The notes under the pieces were generated by a model. That model was not told the origin of the DNA and did not search any database. It worked only from the letters and a program-made list of their open reading frames with translations. The translations under genes were made by a program, and so were the position numbers. Shown piece by piece: positions 39,686 to 48,304 of a stretch of DNA of 64,000 bases. The stretch covers positions 633,001 to 697,000 of the forward strand of contig NZ_CP154630.1 of NCBI RefSeq assembly GCF_039555535.1, given 5' to 3'. The stretch comes from Stenotrophomonas maltophilia (GTDB lineage: Bacteria > Pseudomonadota > Gammaproteobacteria > Xanthomonadales > Xanthomonadaceae). The first letter of the stretch is position 1. Every line of letters starts with the position of its first letter.

Positions 39686-40314
39686 AGCGACGCGCCGCAG
39701 GCTTCACCCTGGTGGAAGTGATGCTGGCCACGGTGCTGTTGGCCGGTGGCCTGGCGTTGGCGTTCGCCAGCGTGCGCTCGGCGATGGCGGTGAGCCAGCG
39801 TGGCGAGCAGATTGCCGCCGAGAGCGAACGCATGCGTGCGGTTGAGACCTTGCTGCGGCGACAACTGGCGGGTGCGCTGCGCACGCCGCTGGAAGTGCCT
39901 GATCCCACCCGCGAACCGATCTTCTTCCAGGGCGAAGAACAACGCATGCTGTTCGCGGCTGATCTACCCGGTTATCTCGGCCGCGGTGGGGCGTACCTGC
40001 ATGCATTGCAGGTGGACGGCCGCAGCGGCCAGCAGCGCCTGCTGCTGGACCTGGTGCTGCTGCAGGAAGGCGAGCGCATTGCCGAGAATCCGCCGCGCCC
40101 GCCGGAGGTGCTGGTGGAGAACCTCAAATCGGTACAGCTGCGCTACCGCGGCATCGATGCCAGCACCGGCCAGGTCACCGACTGGATGCCGCGCTGGGAC
40201 GATACCCGGCGCCTGCCGATGCTGGTGGAGATCCAGATCGTGCCCGCCAAGGGCGCCCCCTGGCCTGCACTGGTGGTCGCTCCGCGCGCGGGCGGCAGTG
40301 GAGGTGCACGGTGA
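39682..40314 (+). CDS. xpsJ: Minor pseudopilin XpsJ (GspJ)
   Basis: 210 residues from the ATG at 39682, overlapping the xpsI stop. Cleavage site KRRAAG/FTLVEVMLATVLL. The GspJ domain shows LQRRL-type start (VETLLRRQLAGALRTPLEVP), then FQGEEQRMLFAADLPGYLG and VQLRYRGIDASTGQVTDWMP. Part of the pseudopilus tip. It overlaps xpsK by four bases. Confidence 0.93.
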   Translation: MKRRAAGFTLVEVMLATVLLAGGLALAFASVRSAMAVSQRGEQIAAESERMRAVETLLRRQLAGALRTPLEVPDPTREPIFFQGEEQRMLFAADLPGYLGRGGAYLHALQVDGRSGQQRLLLDLVLLQEGERIAENPPRPPEVLVENLKSVQLRYRGIDASTGQVTDWMPRWDDTRRLPMLVEIQIVPAKGAPWPALVVAPRAGGSGGAR

Positions 40315-41174
40315 ACCGGGAACGCGGCGCGGCACTGGTGCTGGTGCTGTGGCTGATCGCGCTGATGACGGCGCTGGTGGGGGCGTTCGCGTTGAGCGCG
40401 CGGGTCGAGCATCTGCAGCAGCGGGTGCTGGACGATGATGCGCGTGGCCAGGAGCGTGCACGGGCGGGACTGGAGTACGCGCTGACGCGCCTGTCCGCCG
40501 ATCCGCAGCGAGCGCCCTGGCGCGCCGATGGCCGTGCCTATCGCTGGCAGTTCGATGACGCCAGCATCGAGATCAAGGTGCTGGACGAGAACGGCAAGAT
40601 CAACCTGAACCTGGCCGACGTGGCCCTGCTGAGCGCCTTCCTCAAGGCGCTGGGTGAAGACGAAATGCAGGCCCGCCAGCTGGCCGGCGCGATCGTCGAC
40701 TGGCGTGACGAGGACAGCCTGCTGCAGCCCGGCGGTGGTGCCGAAGCGCCCGACTATGCTGCGGCAGGCCTGCCCTATGGCCCTCGCAACAAGCGTTTCG
40801 AGACCCTTGGCGAGCTGCAGCGGGTGCTCGGCATGCGTGGGCCGTTGTATCAGAAGATGCTGCCGCACCTGACCCTGTACAGCCGCCAGGCGCGGCCGGA
40901 TCCGCAGTTCGCCAGTGCGGTGGTGTTGACCGCATTGGGCCTGGACGCCGATACCGTGCTGGCCCAGCGTGCCCAGCAGGAGCGTGATGCCGATTCCGCT
41001 GCGGGTGCGTCAACCCTTGCCAGCAGCAGTGGCACCTATAGTATCGAGTCCCGTGTCACCGACGGCAGTGGACGCCGGTCGGTGTTGCAGGCGGTGGTAC
41101 GCAATGGCTCGGGCGGGGTTCCCGGGCGGTCCTACACAGTGCTTCGCTGGGAGCAGGGAATGACAGCAAGATGA
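40311..41174 (+). CDS. xpsK: Pseudopilus tip protein XpsK (GspK)
   Basis: 287 residues. Its N-terminus NRERG/AALVLVLWLIALM is a pilin-type segment lacking Glu at +5, as is usual for GspK, which caps the tip and cannot sit inside the rod. The large globular domain contains KINLNLADVALLSAFLKALG, the SAM-like domain RQLAGAIVDWRDEDSLLQPG and KRFETLGELQRVLGM. It tops the XpsI-J-K complex that meets the secretin. It overlaps xpsL by four bases. Confidence 0.94.
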   Translation: MNRERGAALVLVLWLIALMTALVGAFALSARVEHLQQRVLDDDARGQERARAGLEYALTRLSADPQRAPWRADGRAYRWQFDDASIEIKVLDENGKINLNLADVALLSAFLKALGEDEMQARQLAGAIVDWRDEDSLLQPGGGAEAPDYAAAGLPYGPRNKRFETLGELQRVLGMRGPLYQKMLPHLTLYSRQARPDPQFASAVVLTALGLDADTVLAQRAQQERDADSAAGASTLASSSGTYSIESRVTDGSGRRSVLQAVVRNGSGGVPGRSYTVLRWEQGMTAR

Positions 41175-42316
41175 CGGCTTGGCAGGACAGTGTGCGGCAG
41201 GTACAGGGCCGGATCGGCCCGGGCGTCGGCCGTTTCCTGCGCTGGTGGCGGCAATCGTTGCTGGCGTGGGTGCCGGCCCGTTGGCAGTGGGCGCTGGGCT
41301 GGGCGCAGGCACGCCTGCTGCTGCAGCGTGAAGGCGACCAGCTCCAGGTCTGGCGCGAGGCCGGTGAGCGCCGCGAGCCGGTGGTACGGCTGCCGTGGCC
41401 GCTGTCCCCGGCCGAACTGGATCGCGTGCTGGAAGCCCGCCTGCGCAGCTTGCCGCGGGTGTGGCTGCTGCCGGCCGCCGATGTGCTGCGCCGGCAGCTG
41501 CGCCTGCCAGTGGCGGCGGCTGACCGCCTGCGTGCGGTGGTCGGCTTCGAGATCGACCGGCAGACGCCGTTCGAATCCAGCCAGGTCAGCTATGACGTGC
41601 GTGAACGTGGCGCGGCAGGCGAGGGCCAGCTGCAGGTCGAACTGGTGGCTTGGCCGTTGCGGCAGCTCGAGGCCTGGCGCAGCAATGTGGGCCAATGGGC
41701 CGATGTACTGTCCGGTGTCGATGCCATCGATGCGCAGGGCAACATCCTGCAGGTGAACCTGCTGCCGCCCGCGCAGCGTCAGCAGCAGGCCGACCCGATG
41801 CGGCGCTGGAACCTTCTGCTGGCGGTGGCCGCGGTGGTGATGCTGGTGCTGGCTGGCCTGCAGCTGCTCGACAACCGCCGCGCGGCAGCTGACGAACTGC
41901 GGGCCCAGGTGGAGCGCAGCGCGCGCAGTGCGCGTGGCGTGGCCAGCGAACGTGCGCAGCTGCAGGCGCTGATCGACGGTGCTGCGTTCCTGGAAAAGCA
42001 GCGCGGCCAGCGCGCCGGTACGGTGGAGATCTGGAACGAACTGACCCGGCGCCTGCCGGAGGGGACGTACCTGGAAAAACTGGCCATCGAGAACAACAAC
42101 CTGCAGCTGATCGGGCTCAGCCGCGAGGCATCGCAGCTGGTGCAGCTGCTGCAGGATGCGCCGCAGTGGCGCAAGGTGAACCTGACCGGCGTGCTGCAGG
42201 CCGATGGTGCCGCCAGCGGCCGCGACCGCTTCACCCTGACCGCTGAACTGCAGCCGTTGCCGACGGCGGCCCCGACCCGGGAGGCGGCCGATGCCGATGC
42301 CAAGCGCACGCCGTGA
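41171..42316 (+). CDS. xpsL: Type II secretion protein XpsL (GspL/PilN-like)
   Basis: 381 residues. The cytoplasmic part (1-215) is an actin-like domain with VVGFEIDRQTPFESSQVSYD, a pattern of the Xanthomonas-type GspL shared with PilM. One membrane helix (WNLLLAVAAVVMLVLAGLQL, about residue 212) leads to a periplasmic PilN-like region with coiled coil and IWNELTRRLPEGTYLEKLAI. It recruits XpsE to the membrane and pairs with XpsM. It overlaps xpsM by 26 bases. Confidence 0.9.
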   Translation: MTAWQDSVRQVQGRIGPGVGRFLRWWRQSLLAWVPARWQWALGWAQARLLLQREGDQLQVWREAGERREPVVRLPWPLSPAELDRVLEARLRSLPRVWLLPAADVLRRQLRLPVAAADRLRAVVGFEIDRQTPFESSQVSYDVRERGAAGEGQLQVELVAWPLRQLEAWRSNVGQWADVLSGVDAIDAQGNILQVNLLPPAQRQQQADPMRRWNLLLAVAAVVMLVLAGLQLLDNRRAAADELRAQVERSARSARGVASERAQLQALIDGAAFLEKQRGQRAGTVEIWNELTRRLPEGTYLEKLAIENNNLQLIGLSREASQLVQLLQDAPQWRKVNLTGVLQADGAASGRDRFTLTAELQPLPTAAPTREAADADAKRTP

Positions 42317-43004
42317 CCGCTGGCTGGCACTGGCACTGCTGCTGGCAGTGCTGGGCCTGGCCTATCTGCTGCTGGTGCACCCGTGGTTCACCCAGCCGCT
42401 GCGCGAGATCGATGCCGATGTGGCCGCACTGCGCGAGCGCGAATCGCGGGTGCAGGCACAGTTGCAGCAGAAGCCGCAGATCGAGCAGCGCCTGCGCGCC
42501 ACCCGGGAAGCCCTGCAGCAACGGCCGGGCTTCCTGCGCGAAGCGACCGCCGAAGCGGCTGCCGCTGCGCTTGGCGCCAAGCTGCAGGATGCGGTGGCGA
42601 TGGCCAGCCCGGGCAACCGCAGCTGCACCATCAGCAACCGCACGCCGCTCACCGACAACCGCCGGGACGCCGAGTTCGTGCGCGTGGCCATGCAGGTGCG
42701 CCTGCGCTGTGGCGTGGCCGAGCTGGCCACGGTGCTGCACAGCCTGGAAACCGGCAGCCCGCGCTTGTTCGTCGACAATCTCAACCTGATCGCGCAGCGC
42801 TTCCAGCAGTCGCCGAATGAATCCGGGCTTGGCCTGGATGTGTCGTTCGAGCTGGCGGGCTACCTGCTGCCGGGCGCTGCTGCCGATGGCAGTGCCCCGG
42901 CACCTGCCGCCGAACCGGTGTCCGCGCCGCAGCCGCCTTCGGCGGCCCCCGCCCCCGCACCGGCTGCGCCGGCCGAGGGACAGGAGGTGGCTGATGAAAC
43001 TTGA
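42291..43004 (+). CDS. xpsM: Type II secretion protein XpsM (GspM)
   Basis: 237 residues from the ATG at 42291, inside the 3' end of xpsL. One membrane helix (RWLALALLLAVLGLAYLLLV), a coiled coil (about 35-85; LRERESRVQAQLQQKPQIEQ), and a ferredoxin-like periplasmic domain with RVAMQVRLRCGVAELATVLH and ESGLGLDVSFELAGYLL. The tail is proline/alanine-rich (about 200-237), probably disordered. It stabilises XpsL and, with XpsN, the inner-membrane platform. Its end overlaps the xpsN start by 11 bases. Confidence 0.88.
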   Translation: MPMPSARRDRWLALALLLAVLGLAYLLLVHPWFTQPLREIDADVAALRERESRVQAQLQQKPQIEQRLRATREALQQRPGFLREATAEAAAAALGAKLQDAVAMASPGNRSCTISNRTPLTDNRRDAEFVRVAMQVRLRCGVAELATVLHSLETGSPRLFVDNLNLIAQRFQQSPNESGLGLDVSFELAGYLLPGAAADGSAPAPAAEPVSAPQPPSAAPAPAPAAPAEGQEVADET

Positions 43005-43788
43005 GCAGATCAGCCTGCGCACCGGTTTCCTGCTGGCCCTGGCGGGTTGGGCCGCGGCGGTCTGGTTGGCCACCGGCTTCGGTCTGGGCAGCCAGCTACC
43101 CGTTGCAGACGGCGATGCCGATGCGGCGCCTTTGCTGCCGGTGCTGCCGCCGTTGGCCGCAGAACGCATGCCCAGCGCCGACAGCTACAGCGCGATCGGT
43201 GAGCGTCCACTTTTCGCTGAGGACCGCACGCCGAAGCCCTACCTGCTCGGTGGAAGCGAGCCTGCCGCCAGCGCCGCGCTGCGCTTGACCGGCGTGCTGC
43301 TGACCGGGGACTTCGGCATGGCCACCTTCACCACCGAACAGAATCGTTCGCTGCGGCTGCGCCTCAATGGCGAAGCGGTGGACGGCTGGCAACTGGTGGG
43401 GCTGGCGCCGCGCCAGGCCACGGTGATCGGCCCAAGTGGCAGCCAGGTGCTGGAACTGGCCGTGTTCAACGGCCAGGGCGGCGAGCCACCCACCGTACTG
43501 CGGGGTGCCAATGGCGCGCCGCCGGCGGGTGCGGTCGTTGTGCCGCCGCCGGCGGGCGCACCGCCGATGCCATCCCCACCTCCGGCTGCTGCAACCGCAA
43601 CCGCGCAGCCGCAGCCCGCCAGCAGCGTGCCACCAGCCGCCGCCGCGGCACCGCCTGCCAACAACAACGGCCCCAGCGAAGCGCAGATGCAGGCCATCCG
43701 CGAACGCATCCAGGCCCGTCGCCGCCAGCTGCAGCAACAACAGCAGCAACAACCGTCGCCGCCCCCGGGCGATGGCACCAACCGATAG
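42994..43788 (+). CDS. xpsN: Type II secretion protein XpsN (GspC-like)
   Basis: 264 residues from the ATG at 42994, with GGAGG upstream inside xpsM. One membrane helix (LRTGFLLALAGWAAAVWLAT) and a periplasmic domain with the GspC homology-region pattern YSAIGERPLFAEDRTPKPYL, LTGVLLTGDFGMATF and GWQLVGLAPRQATVIGPSGS. The last ~90 residues are proline/alanine-rich and end in a glutamine stretch (RRQLQQQQQQQPSPPPG). No PDZ domain is seen. In Xanthomonas XpsN takes the GspC role, linking XpsL/M to the secretin XpsD; the gene order here is identical. Confidence 0.85.
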   Translation: MKLEQISLRTGFLLALAGWAAAVWLATGFGLGSQLPVADGDADAAPLLPVLPPLAAERMPSADSYSAIGERPLFAEDRTPKPYLLGGSEPAASAALRLTGVLLTGDFGMATFTTEQNRSLRLRLNGEAVDGWQLVGLAPRQATVIGPSGSQVLELAVFNGQGGEPPTVLRGANGAPPAGAVVVPPPAGAPPMPSPPPAAATATAQPQPASSVPPAAAAAPPANNNGPSEAQMQAIRERIQARRRQLQQQQQQQPSPPPGDGTNR

Positions 43789-43797
43789 AGTGAATGC

Positions 43798-45999
43798 ATG
43801 AGCCTGCGTTTTCTTCCCTGGTCCTTTGCCCTCGCGCTGCTGGTTGGCTGCAGCACCGTGTCCGCGCCGCATGTGCAACGCAAGGGCAACCTGTCGCCCA
43901 CTGCCGAGGCCGGCCAGGCGGCCGAGGTCGCCGCCGATGCCGCCCGTGACGCCCAGGGGGCTCCACAGGCCGTGATCCGCCGCGGTACCGGTACCATGAT
44001 CAACCGCGAAGCCGCACGCGCACCGGCACCGGCGTTGCATGGCGCCAGCACTGGCGAGGCCACCTTCAACTTCGAAGGCGAGTCTGTGCATGCGGTGGTC
44101 AAAGCCATCCTGGGTGACATGCTGGGCCAGAACTACGTGATCGCACCGGGCGTGCAGGGAACGGTCACCCTGGCCACGCCCAAGCCGGTGTCGCCGGCAC
44201 AGGCGTTGAACCTGCTGGAAATGGTGCTGGGCTGGAACAACGCCCGCATGGTCTACAGCGGCGGCCGCTACAACATCGTCGCCGCCGACCAGGCCCTGGC
44301 CGGCACCGTCGCGCCGAGTACCGCACCGGCGGCCAGCGCACGTGGCTTCGAAGTGCGGGTGATCCCGCTGCAGTTCATCTCCGCCACGGAAATGAAGAAG
44401 GTGCTGGAGCCGTATGCGCGGCCCAACGCCATCGTCAACGTCGACAGTGGCCGCAACGTGATCACCCTCGGTGGCACCCGCGCCGAGCTGGAAAACTACA
44501 TGCGCACCGTCGAGATCTTCGACGTCGACTGGCTGTCGGGCATGTCGGTGGGCGTGTTCCCGATCCAGTCGGGCAAGGCCGAGCAGGTCGCTGCCGATCT
44601 GGAGAAGGTGTTCGGCGAGGAGAGCAAGACCCCCAGCGCCGGCATGTTCCGTTTCCTGCCGCTGGAAAACGCCAACGCGGTGCTGGTGATCACCCCGCAG
44701 GTGCGTTACCTGGACCAGATCCAGCAGTGGCTGGACCGTATCGATACCGCCGGTGGCAGCGCCCGCCTGTTCTCCTACGAGCTGCGTTACATCAAGGCGC
44801 GCGACCTGGCCGAGCGCCTCAGCGAAGCCTTCGCCAGCAGCGGCAATCGTGGCGGCTCCAGCCCCGCATCGCTGGCGCCCGGCGCGATTCCATCGCAGCT
44901 GGGCAGCGACGGCGAGCGCGGCATGGACAGCAACAACAGCAGCAGCTTCGGTTCGACCCCGGGCAGCAGCTCCGGCAGCGGCAACAGCGGCAGCATGAAC
45001 CTGCCGCAGCGCCAGTCCGGCAACGTCAGCGTCAGCCTGGAAGTGGAAGGCGACCGCGTGGGCGTGTCGGCGGTGGAGGAAACCAACACCCTGCTGGTGC
45101 GCTCGACCCCGCAGGCCTGGCGCTCGATCCGGGAAGTGATCGAGAAGCTGGATGTGATGCCGTTGCAGGTGCACATCGAAGCGCAGGTGGCCGAAGTCGC
45201 GCTGACCGGAGACCTGAAGTACGGCGTCAACTGGTTCTTCGACAATGCCGTGCTCGGGCAGAAGCTGACCGGCGCCCTGGGCGGCGTGACCCTGCCTGCC
45301 GCCGCTGGCGGTTCCTGGAGCAGCTTCGCCGGTGCAGTGACCGGTGGCGAAGGCCTGGGCTGGGCGTTCACCGGCCACAACGGCGCGGCGGTGGTGAGCG
45401 CGCTGGACAAGGTCACCGACGTACGCCTGCTGCAGACTCCCTCGGTGTTCGTGCGCAACAACGCGGAGGCCACACTCAACGTGGGTGACAAGGTACCGAT
45501 CAACACCACCACGGTGAACACCGGCCTGGGCACTGGTACCTACAGCTCCGTGCAGTACATCGATACTGGCGTGATCCTGAAGGTGCGCCCGCGCGTGACC
45601 CGCGACGGCACGGTGTTCCTGGACATCGTGCAGGAAGTGAGCAGCGCCTCCGAGGTGCCGGAGAACTGCAACCCGACCGAGCGCAACTGCAACCCGCGCA
45701 TCTCCACCAAGAAGCTGTCGACCGAAGCGGCGGTGCAGAGCGGCGACACCATCATGCTGGCCGGCCTGATCACCGATTCGGCGACCGATGGCAGCAGCGG
45801 CATTCCCGGCCTGAGCCGGATTCCGGTGGTGGGCGCCCTGTTCGGGCAGAAGACGCGCACCAGCCGTCGTTCGGAAGTGATCGTACTGCTGACCCCGAGC
45901 ATCGTGCGCAACGGGCAGGAAGCACGCACGCTGACCGACGAGTACAGCCAGCGCTTCCGCGCGATGGAACCGCTGAACCAGCCGCGCGCGAAGAAGTAA
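43798..45999 (+). CDS. xpsD: Type II secretion outer-membrane secretin XpsD (GspD)
   Basis: 733 residues. The signal peptide ends in a lipobox, LLVGC, so Cys18 should be acylated; Xanthomonas XpsD is a lipoprotein, and no separate pilotin gene is seen here. N0 domain (about 85-150; FNFEGESVHAVVKAILGDML), N1-N3 repeats (VIPLQFISATEMKKVLEPYA; YELRYIKARDLAERLSEAFA), a long Gly/Ser/Asn linker inside N3 (about 345-400), then the secretin barrel with VQYIDTGVILKVRPRVT and TIMLAGLITDSATDGSSGIP. It forms the exit gate for proteases and other enzymes. Last gene of the operon; element III follows 10 bases later. Confidence 0.96.
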   Translation: MSLRFLPWSFALALLVGCSTVSAPHVQRKGNLSPTAEAGQAAEVAADAARDAQGAPQAVIRRGTGTMINREAARAPAPALHGASTGEATFNFEGESVHAVVKAILGDMLGQNYVIAPGVQGTVTLATPKPVSPAQALNLLEMVLGWNNARMVYSGGRYNIVAADQALAGTVAPSTAPAASARGFEVRVIPLQFISATEMKKVLEPYARPNAIVNVDSGRNVITLGGTRAELENYMRTVEIFDVDWLSGMSVGVFPIQSGKAEQVAADLEKVFGEESKTPSAGMFRFLPLENANAVLVITPQVRYLDQIQQWLDRIDTAGGSARLFSYELRYIKARDLAERLSEAFASSGNRGGSSPASLAPGAIPSQLGSDGERGMDSNNSSSFGSTPGSSSGSGNSGSMNLPQRQSGNVSVSLEVEGDRVGVSAVEETNTLLVRSTPQAWRSIREVIEKLDVMPLQVHIEAQVAEVALTGDLKYGVNWFFDNAVLGQKLTGALGGVTLPAAAGGSWSSFAGAVTGGEGLGWAFTGHNGAAVVSALDKVTDVRLLQTPSVFVRNNAEATLNVGDKVPINTTTVNTGLGTGTYSSVQYIDTGVILKVRPRVTRDGTVFLDIVQEVSSASEVPENCNPTERNCNPRISTKKLSTEAAVQSGDTIMLAGLITDSATDGSSGIPGLSRIPVVGALFGQKTRTSRRSEVIVLLTPSIVRNGQEARTLTDEYSQRFRAMEPLNQPRAKK

Positions 46000-46047
46000 G
46001 GGGTTTATGGCCGGGCTGCGCCCGGCACCCGCAGAGGCCGGAGCTGG

Positions 46048-46080
<33 letters not shown>

Positions 46081-46097
46081 GGGTTTTACTGAGGGAT

Positions 46098-46201
46098 GGC
46101 GGGGCGGTGTGGGTTGGCAGGACACGCCGTAAACCCGTCCCAGGGGGCTCGATGGCGCCATCCATGGCGCCAACGGTCCTGCCAACCCACACCGCCCCGC
46201 C
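46098..46201 (+). repeat. Long hairpin, copy 5
   Basis: A perfect 26-bp stem pairs 46098-46123 with 46176-46201. It differs from copy 2 by a compensated base pair (T-A for C-G). Conserved segment ACGCCGTAAACCCGTCCC; inner hairpin GGCGCCATCCATGGCGCC (46154-46171). Confidence 0.92.
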
Positions 46202-46225
46202 TCTGACAGATTCCCGTGGCTGTTG

Positions 46226-46275
46226 GTAGGTGTCGACCTTGGTCGACACGGTAGATCCACGCCATGCGTGGATGA
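46226..46275 (+). repeat. Two SMAG units between hairpin copies 5 and 6
   Basis: GTAGGTGTCGACCTTGGTCG (46226) and GTAGATCCACGCCATGCGTG (46251), two subtypes in tandem. Confidence 0.8.
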
Positions 46276-46304
46276 CTGTCTGTCAGATTTCGAAATCAGG
46301 AAAT

Positions 46305-46345
46305 GGGGTCAGATCCGTTTTCCGAAGGAAAACGGATCTGACCCC
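46305..46345. repeat. Perfect 19-bp inverted repeat
   Basis: GGGGTCAGATCCGTTTTCC, GAA, and its exact complement. Unrelated to SMAG; it sits inside element III beside hairpin copy 6. Confidence 0.9.
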
Positions 46346-46382
46346 CAGGAGCCATTCCGGCAGATCGCAGAAATCTGTCGAA

Positions 46383-46484
46383 GGCGGGGTGGGTCCGGTT
46401 GCGGGGGCGTGAGCGCCATGGATGGCGCGACCGAGCCTACAGGGACGTATTTACGGCGTCCCCCGCAACCGGACCCACCCCGCC
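46383..46484 (-). repeat. Long hairpin, copy 6 (inverted)
   Basis: A perfect 25-bp stem pairs 46383-46407 with 46460-46484, identical in arm sequence to copy 1 although about 41 kb away. Inner hairpin GCGCCATGGATGGCGC (46413-46428). Confidence 0.92.
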
Positions 46485-46616
46485 AACTCCAAGGAACCCA
46501 GCTTCTGCTTCGGCTGTTGCTGTTGCTCCGACCCCGGCCTGAAGCGGGTGCCGGGTGCAACCCGGCCGATACCCTCCCAGTGCTAGGCTGTGGCCACCGA
46601 CAACCACGGAGGCGGG

Positions 46617-47468
46617 ATGGGGGCGATCGTGTTGTTGCCGCTGTGCGTGGACGATGCCGCGCTCGACCGCTGCCTGGCTGCACTGGATGCCGGCACCGCG
46701 CCGGGCACCGCGGTCTGGTTGGCCGACGATGCGCAGACCGGTCCGCGTGCGCAGGCGGTGGTGGAACACTGGTTGGCGCATACGCCACTGCAGGCCGAAT
46801 ACACCCGCCGCGCGCGGCCGCTGGGGGAAGTGGCGCATCTGGACGAGATGCTGCGCGCCTGCGATGGCATGGACGTGGTCGTGCTGGCCCCGGACAGTGT
46901 GCCGGCACCCGGTTGGCTGCAGCAGCTGCAGGATGCCTTTGCCCGCGACGCCGCGATCGCCACTGCAACCCCGTGGTGCAACGCGGGTGAAACTGCGGCC
47001 TGGCCGCGCTTGGGCGAGATCAATCCCGAGCCCGATGACGCAGAACTGCTGGCTCACGTCTGTAGCGGGCTGCCGACGCTGCACCCGGAACTGCCATCGG
47101 CGGTCACCCATGCGGTGCTGGTGCGTGGCAATGCACGCCGTCGCGCCGGTGGCCTGGATGTGGACAGCTACGCCGGCTGGAACGCGGCCCTGGTCGACCT
47201 CAGCCTGCGCATGGCCGGCCTGGGCTGGCGCAACGTGCTGTGCGAGACCGCCTTTGTCAGCCGGGCTGGCGAGGCGGTCAGCCGTGATGGCGACCTTGAG
47301 GCGCTGGCTGCGCGTTGGCCCGGCTGGGTGCCGCGCCTGGCAGATTTCCTGATGCACGATCCATTGCACGGGCTGCGCGCCGACCTGCAGCAGCGCATGC
47401 GGCAGGCGATAATGCCCAGGGAGCAGGGCGACCTGTTCGTTCCTTCCGCACCGGAGCCCCCCGTTTGA
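46617..47468 (+). CDS. Glycosyltransferase-family-2-like protein
   Basis: 283 residues from the ATG at 46617, preceded by GGAGG 6 bases away. The N-terminus GAIVLLPLCVDDAALDRCLA resembles the nucleotide-binding half of GT-A fold enzymes. Where family 2 enzymes have a DxD the protein reads VVVLAPDSVPAPGWLQQL, so the metal site is altered. The second half has the acceptor-side pattern GGLDVDSYAGWNAALVDLSL and a C-terminal helix. It may be a sugar transferase for a surface polysaccharide or a non-catalytic relative. Its stop overlaps the TTG start of the next glycosyltransferase, so both are one transcription unit. Confidence 0.65.
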   Translation: MGAIVLLPLCVDDAALDRCLAALDAGTAPGTAVWLADDAQTGPRAQAVVEHWLAHTPLQAEYTRRARPLGEVAHLDEMLRACDGMDVVVLAPDSVPAPGWLQQLQDAFARDAAIATATPWCNAGETAAWPRLGEINPEPDDAELLAHVCSGLPTLHPELPSAVTHAVLVRGNARRRAGGLDVDSYAGWNAALVDLSLRMAGLGWRNVLCETAFVSRAGEAVSRDGDLEALAARWPGWVPRLADFLMHDPLHGLRADLQQRMRQAIMPREQGDLFVPSAPEPPV

Positions 47469-48304
47469 ATGCTGCCATCGCCGCCATCGTCGTCACCTAC
47501 CAGAGTGGCAGCACCATCGATGCCTGCCTCTCGCGCCTGCGCCAGGCGCAGGACGTGGCCGAGATCCGGGTGATCGACAACGGCTCGCTGGATGGCACGC
47601 TGGATATCGTGCAACGGCACGCCAGCCACGACCCCCGCGTGCGTTTTGTCGGCAATCCTGACAATCCCGGCTTCGCCGCTGCCAACAACCAGGGGGTGGC
47701 CGATTCGCACAGCCCGTGGCTGGCCTTCATCAACCCGGACCTGATGGTGGAGCCCGATACCTTGGCCGAGCTGCGCAGCCGTGCCGAAGGGTTGGGTGAT
47801 TGCCTGCTGGGTGTCGAGCAGCTGGACGAGCATGGCCATGCCGACGAGGCGGTGCGCCGTCGTGATCCGGATTTTCTGTTGATGCTGCGTTCGCCGGGTA
47901 GAGGCTCGAAGCTGGCGGTTCCGCGCGACCCCCAGCAGCCGCTGCAGCGGGTGCCGGCACTGTCCGGTGCGCTGCTGATGATGCCGCGTGCGCTGTTCGA
48001 CCGCATCGGTGGCTGGGACGCTGGCTACCGCCTGCACGCCGAAGACCTGGACCTGTGCCGGCGCGCACGTGAGGCTGGCGCGGTGGTGGCGATCGCCAAC
48101 GACCTGCAGGTCACCCATGTGCGTGGTGTCTCCAGCCGCTCACGACCGTTCTTCGTTGAATGGCACAAGCACAAGGGCCTGTGGCGCTATTTCCAGAAGT
48201 TCGAAGCGAAGCAGCGTTCGCTGCCGGTGCGGGTGGCGGTGTGGTGCGCGATCTGGGCCCACGCTGTGATGCTGGTGCCGCGCCTGTTGCGCCGGTCCCT
48301 GTAG
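47465..48304 (+). CDS. Family 2 glycosyltransferase
   Basis: 279 residues if translation starts at the TTG at 47465, which overlaps the preceding stop by four bases and gives the classic GT2 start NAAIAAIVVTYQSGSTIDAC. The DNGSLDGT segment binds nucleotide sugar, NPGFAAANNQGV and the metal-site motif FINPDLMVEPDTL follow, and GALLMMPRALFDRIGGWDAG with HAEDLDLCRRAREAG is the acceptor loop with the catalytic base. This is the rhamnosyltransferase-like group often used in O-antigen or exopolysaccharide synthesis. The TAG stop lies within a SMAG unit. Confidence 0.85.
   Translation: MNAAIAAIVVTYQSGSTIDACLSRLRQAQDVAEIRVIDNGSLDGTLDIVQRHASHDPRVRFVGNPDNPGFAAANNQGVADSHSPWLAFINPDLMVEPDTLAELRSRAEGLGDCLLGVEQLDEHGHADEAVRRRDPDFLLMLRSPGRGSKLAVPRDPQQPLQRVPALSGALLMMPRALFDRIGGWDAGYRLHAEDLDLCRRAREAGAVVAIANDLQVTHVRGVSSRSRPFFVEWHKHKGLWRYFQKFEAKQRSLPVRVAVWCAIWAHAVMLVPRLLRRSL

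Noticed and set aside
40311..41174. XpsK as a broken pseudopilin because Glu +5 is missing.
   Set aside because: GspK proteins normally lack that residue because they cap the pseudopilus tip.
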